DNA of 64,000 nt, taken from Kaistia terrae. GTDB taxonomy: Bacteria; Pseudomonadota; Alphaproteobacteria; Rhizobiales; Kaistiaceae. Made by a program: the position numbers and the translations under genes. The stretch covers positions 558,001 to 622,000 of the forward strand of contig NZ_JAPKNH010000002.1 of assembly GCF_026344005.1 (NCBI RefSeq), written 5' to 3'. Positions 62,223-64,000 of this stretch are shown one piece after another. The notes below the pieces were generated by a model, which saw only the letters and a list, made by a program, of their open reading frames with translations, ran no database searches and was not told the origin of the DNA. The stretch's first letter is position 1; every line of letters begins with the position of its first letter.

Positions 62223-64000
62223 TTAGGCCCTTCCAAACCCGCCACCGGTCGGCGTCGTGACAATGACAGCCTCGCCGGCCGCGAGCACGGTCTGGTCGCA
62301 GCCTTCGAGTTCCTCGATGCGGCCGTCGTTGCGGCGCACCTCGGTCTTGCCGAGCGCGCCGGGATCGCCGCCCATGAGGCCATGCGGGGCAACCTGCCGG
62401 TGCGAGGCGAGGATGGCGCATTCCATTTCTTCCAGGAAGCGGATCGTCCGTTTCGTGCCGCCGCCGGCCGACCATTTTCCGCGCCCGCCCGAACCCTCGC
62501 GGATATGGAAATCCTCGAGCAGGACGGGGAAGCGGAATTCCAGCACTTCCGGATCGGTCAGGCGCGAATTGGTCATGTGGACATGTACGCCGTCGATGCC
62601 GTCAAAGCCGGTGCCGTCATTGAACACGCCGGCCGGAGCGCCGGAGCAGAGCGTCTCGTAATACTGATATGTCTGGTTGCCGAAGGTGAGGTTGTTCATC
62701 GAGCCTTGCGAGGACGACAACGCGCCCAGCGCACCAAACAGGGCGTTTGTCACCTGCTGGCTGGTCTCGACATTGCCGGCGACGACGGCGGCCGGATAGC
62801 GCGGCGCCAGCATAGAACCCTCGGGAACGACGATGTGGATCGGCCGTAGGCAGCCGGCGTTCATCGGGATGTTGCTCTCGACCATGACGCGGAACGCATA
62901 GAGCACTGCCGCGCGGGTGACGGGTTCGGGCGCGTTGAAATTGGTCTTCTGCTGGGGCGACGTGCCGGTGAAATCGACCGTCGCCTCGCGCTTGTCGCGG
63001 TCGACGCTGATTTTTACCCGGATCATCGCGCCCTGGTCAGTCTCGACAGCGAATTCGGAATCCTTGAGGCTTCCGAGCACCCGCCGCACGCTCTCGGCGG
63101 CGTTATCCTGCACATGGCCCATATAGGCGATGACGACGTCGAGCCCGAAATGCCCGACCATCTTCCTGAGCTCCTGCACGCCCTTCTCGTTGGCGGCGAT
63201 CTGCGCCTTCAGGTCGGCGATGTTCTGCGTGACGTTGCGAACGGGGCAGGGGTGGTTGGTCAAGAGTTCGACCAGCTCGGCCTCGCGGAAGTTCCCGCGA
63301 TCGACGAGGACGAAATTGTCGATGAGAACCCCTTCCTCGTCGACGGTGGTCGCGCGCGGCGTCATCGAGCCGGGCGCGGTGCCGCCGATATCGGCGTGGT
63401 GGCCGCGGCTGGCGACGAAGAACAGGATCTCCTCGCCGGCATCGTCGAAGACCGGCGAGACGACGGTGATGTCGGGGAGATGCGTGCCGCCATTATAGGG
63501 CGCGTTGAGCGCATAGACATCGCCCGGCCGCATCGTTCCCCGGTTCAACTCGATGATCGTCTCAACCGAGCGGTCCATGGAGCCTAGATGCACCGGCATG
63601 TGCGGCGCGTTGGCGACCAGCGCGCCGGTCGCGTCGAAGACGGCGCATGAAAAATCCAGCCGCTCCTTGATATTCACCGAATAGGCCGTGTTCTGTAGCG
63701 TCACGCCCATCTGCTCGGCGATCGACATGAAGAGGTTGTTGAACACCTCCAGCATGACGGGATCGGCATCGGTGCCGATGGCATGGCTGCGGTCGAGCGC
63801 CTCGACGCGGGTCAGCATGACATGGTCGCGCGGCGAGATTTGAGCCTGCCAGCCGGGCTCGACGACGATGGTCTGGTGCGGCTCGATGATCAGCGCGGGA
63901 CCGGCAATGATGGCGCCGCGCGTGAGGCTGTTGCGGGCGAAGATGCCGGCTGGATGCGCCGCGCCATTCGAGAACACCGAGACCGTCTCAGACGGCTGCG
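62223..64000 (-). CDS. 5-oxoprolinase/hydantoinase fusion, cut at window end
   Basis: ATP-dependent 5-oxoprolinase or N-methylhydantoinase type enzyme. The frame is open from the window edge; the first visible stretch ([20 protein letters not shown] then WQAQISP) is the end of a HyuA domain and runs without stop into a HyuB domain: [56 protein letters not shown] and [20 protein letters not shown]. HyuA and HyuB in one chain point to the 5-oxoprolinase layout, though a hydantoinase is possible. The N-terminal half lies outside the window. Stop TAA at 62223. Confidence 0.9.
   Translation of the reverse strand, partial: QPSETVSVFSNGAAHPAGIFARNSLTRGAIIAGPALIIEPHQTIVVEPGWQAQISPRDHVMLTRVEALDRSHAIGTDADPVMLEVFNNLFMSIAEQMGVTLQNTAYSVNIKERLDFSCAVFDATGALVANAPHMPVHLGSMDRSVETIIELNRGTMRPGDVYALNAPYNGGTHLPDITVVSPVFDDAGEEILFFVASRGHHADIGGTAPGSMTPRATTVDEEGVLIDNFVLVDRGNFREAELVELLTNHPCPVRNVTQNIADLKAQIAANEKGVQELRKMVGHFGLDVVIAYMGHVQDNAAESVRRVLGSLKDSEFAVETDQGAMIRVKISVDRDKREATVDFTGTSPQQKTNFNAPEPVTRAAVLYAFRVMVESNIPMNAGCLRPIHIVVPEGSMLAPRYPAAVVAGNVETSQQVTNALFGALGALSSSQGSMNNLTFGNQTYQYYETLCSGAPAGVFNDGTGFDGIDGVHVHMTNSRLTDPEVLEFRFPVLLEDFHIREGSGGRGKWSAGGGTKRTIRFLEEMECAILASHRQVAPHGLMGGDPGALGKTEVRRNDGRIEELEGCDQTVLAAGEAVIVTTPTGGGFGRA

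Overview
The window is a chromosomal segment, GC-rich throughout, of an alphaproteobacterium that is most likely a member of the Hyphomicrobiales (Rhizobiales). The support is the gene families (DUF2336, extensin-like lipoprotein, DUF1993, an ArsR-methyltransferase regulator next to metF and a two-piece metH, OxyR divergent from a small-subunit catalase), many ABC sugar importers with no PTS genes, and GC-rich palindromic intergenic repeats. The genus cannot be fixed from sequence alone. I found no rRNA, tRNA, CRISPR array, transposase or prophage. Almost all space is coding, and the genes at both window edges are cut.

Layout. 0-5 kb: dTDP-rhamnose genes rmlB(partial)-rmlD-rmlA, then a TetR/SDR pair with two matching palindromic operators, then rmlC on the other strand. 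5-7.5 kb: PAP2 phosphatase, DoxX, a 72-aa protein, a nucleoside deaminase. 7.5-11 kb: DeoR regulator and FGGY kinase divergent from an SDR dehydrogenase (polyol or sugar catabolism). 11-16 kb: a minus-strand cassette of flavin monooxygenase, questin-oxidase-like protein, cytosine-deaminase-like hydrolase and MFS transporter; no pathway for this combination is known to me. 16-35 kb: an amino-sugar block with an ABC importer, its ATPase, CutC, ROK kinase, NagA, an SIS-type deaminase, a GntR regulator and a BadF-family kinase, divergent from MurQ and a second ABC importer with a Gfo/Idh/MocA dehydrogenase and ATPase, then an FAD reductase. Together these can take N-acetylmuramate and N-acetylglucosamine to fructose-6-phosphate without a PTS.

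35-47 kb: a sulfite-oxidase-family protein; MarR, DHA2 and HlyD efflux genes with a palindromic operator; an orphan glycosyltransferase; DUF1993; EttA; an Asp/Glu racemase; a small kinase-fold protein; a 650-bp hairpin-rich gap; and a trans-aconitate-type methyltransferase with a CRP-like box. 47-50 kb: a secreted 99-aa protein and oxyR/katA. 50-57 kb: sahR-metF-metH1-metH2, overlapping or closely spaced, behind a SahR-type palindrome, followed by azlCD. 57-62 kb: a 27-aa membrane peptide with its own terminator, DUF2336, a type III PLP decarboxylase, an extensin-like lipoprotein, and a hemerythrin-like protein behind an FNR-like box. 62-64 kb: a 5-oxoprolinase/hydantoinase-type gene that runs off the window.

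Small genes of 54 aa (19726-19890) and 27 aa (57316-57399) are annotated from reading the strand directly. Several operators are proposed from symmetry and position only; each is marked as inference.
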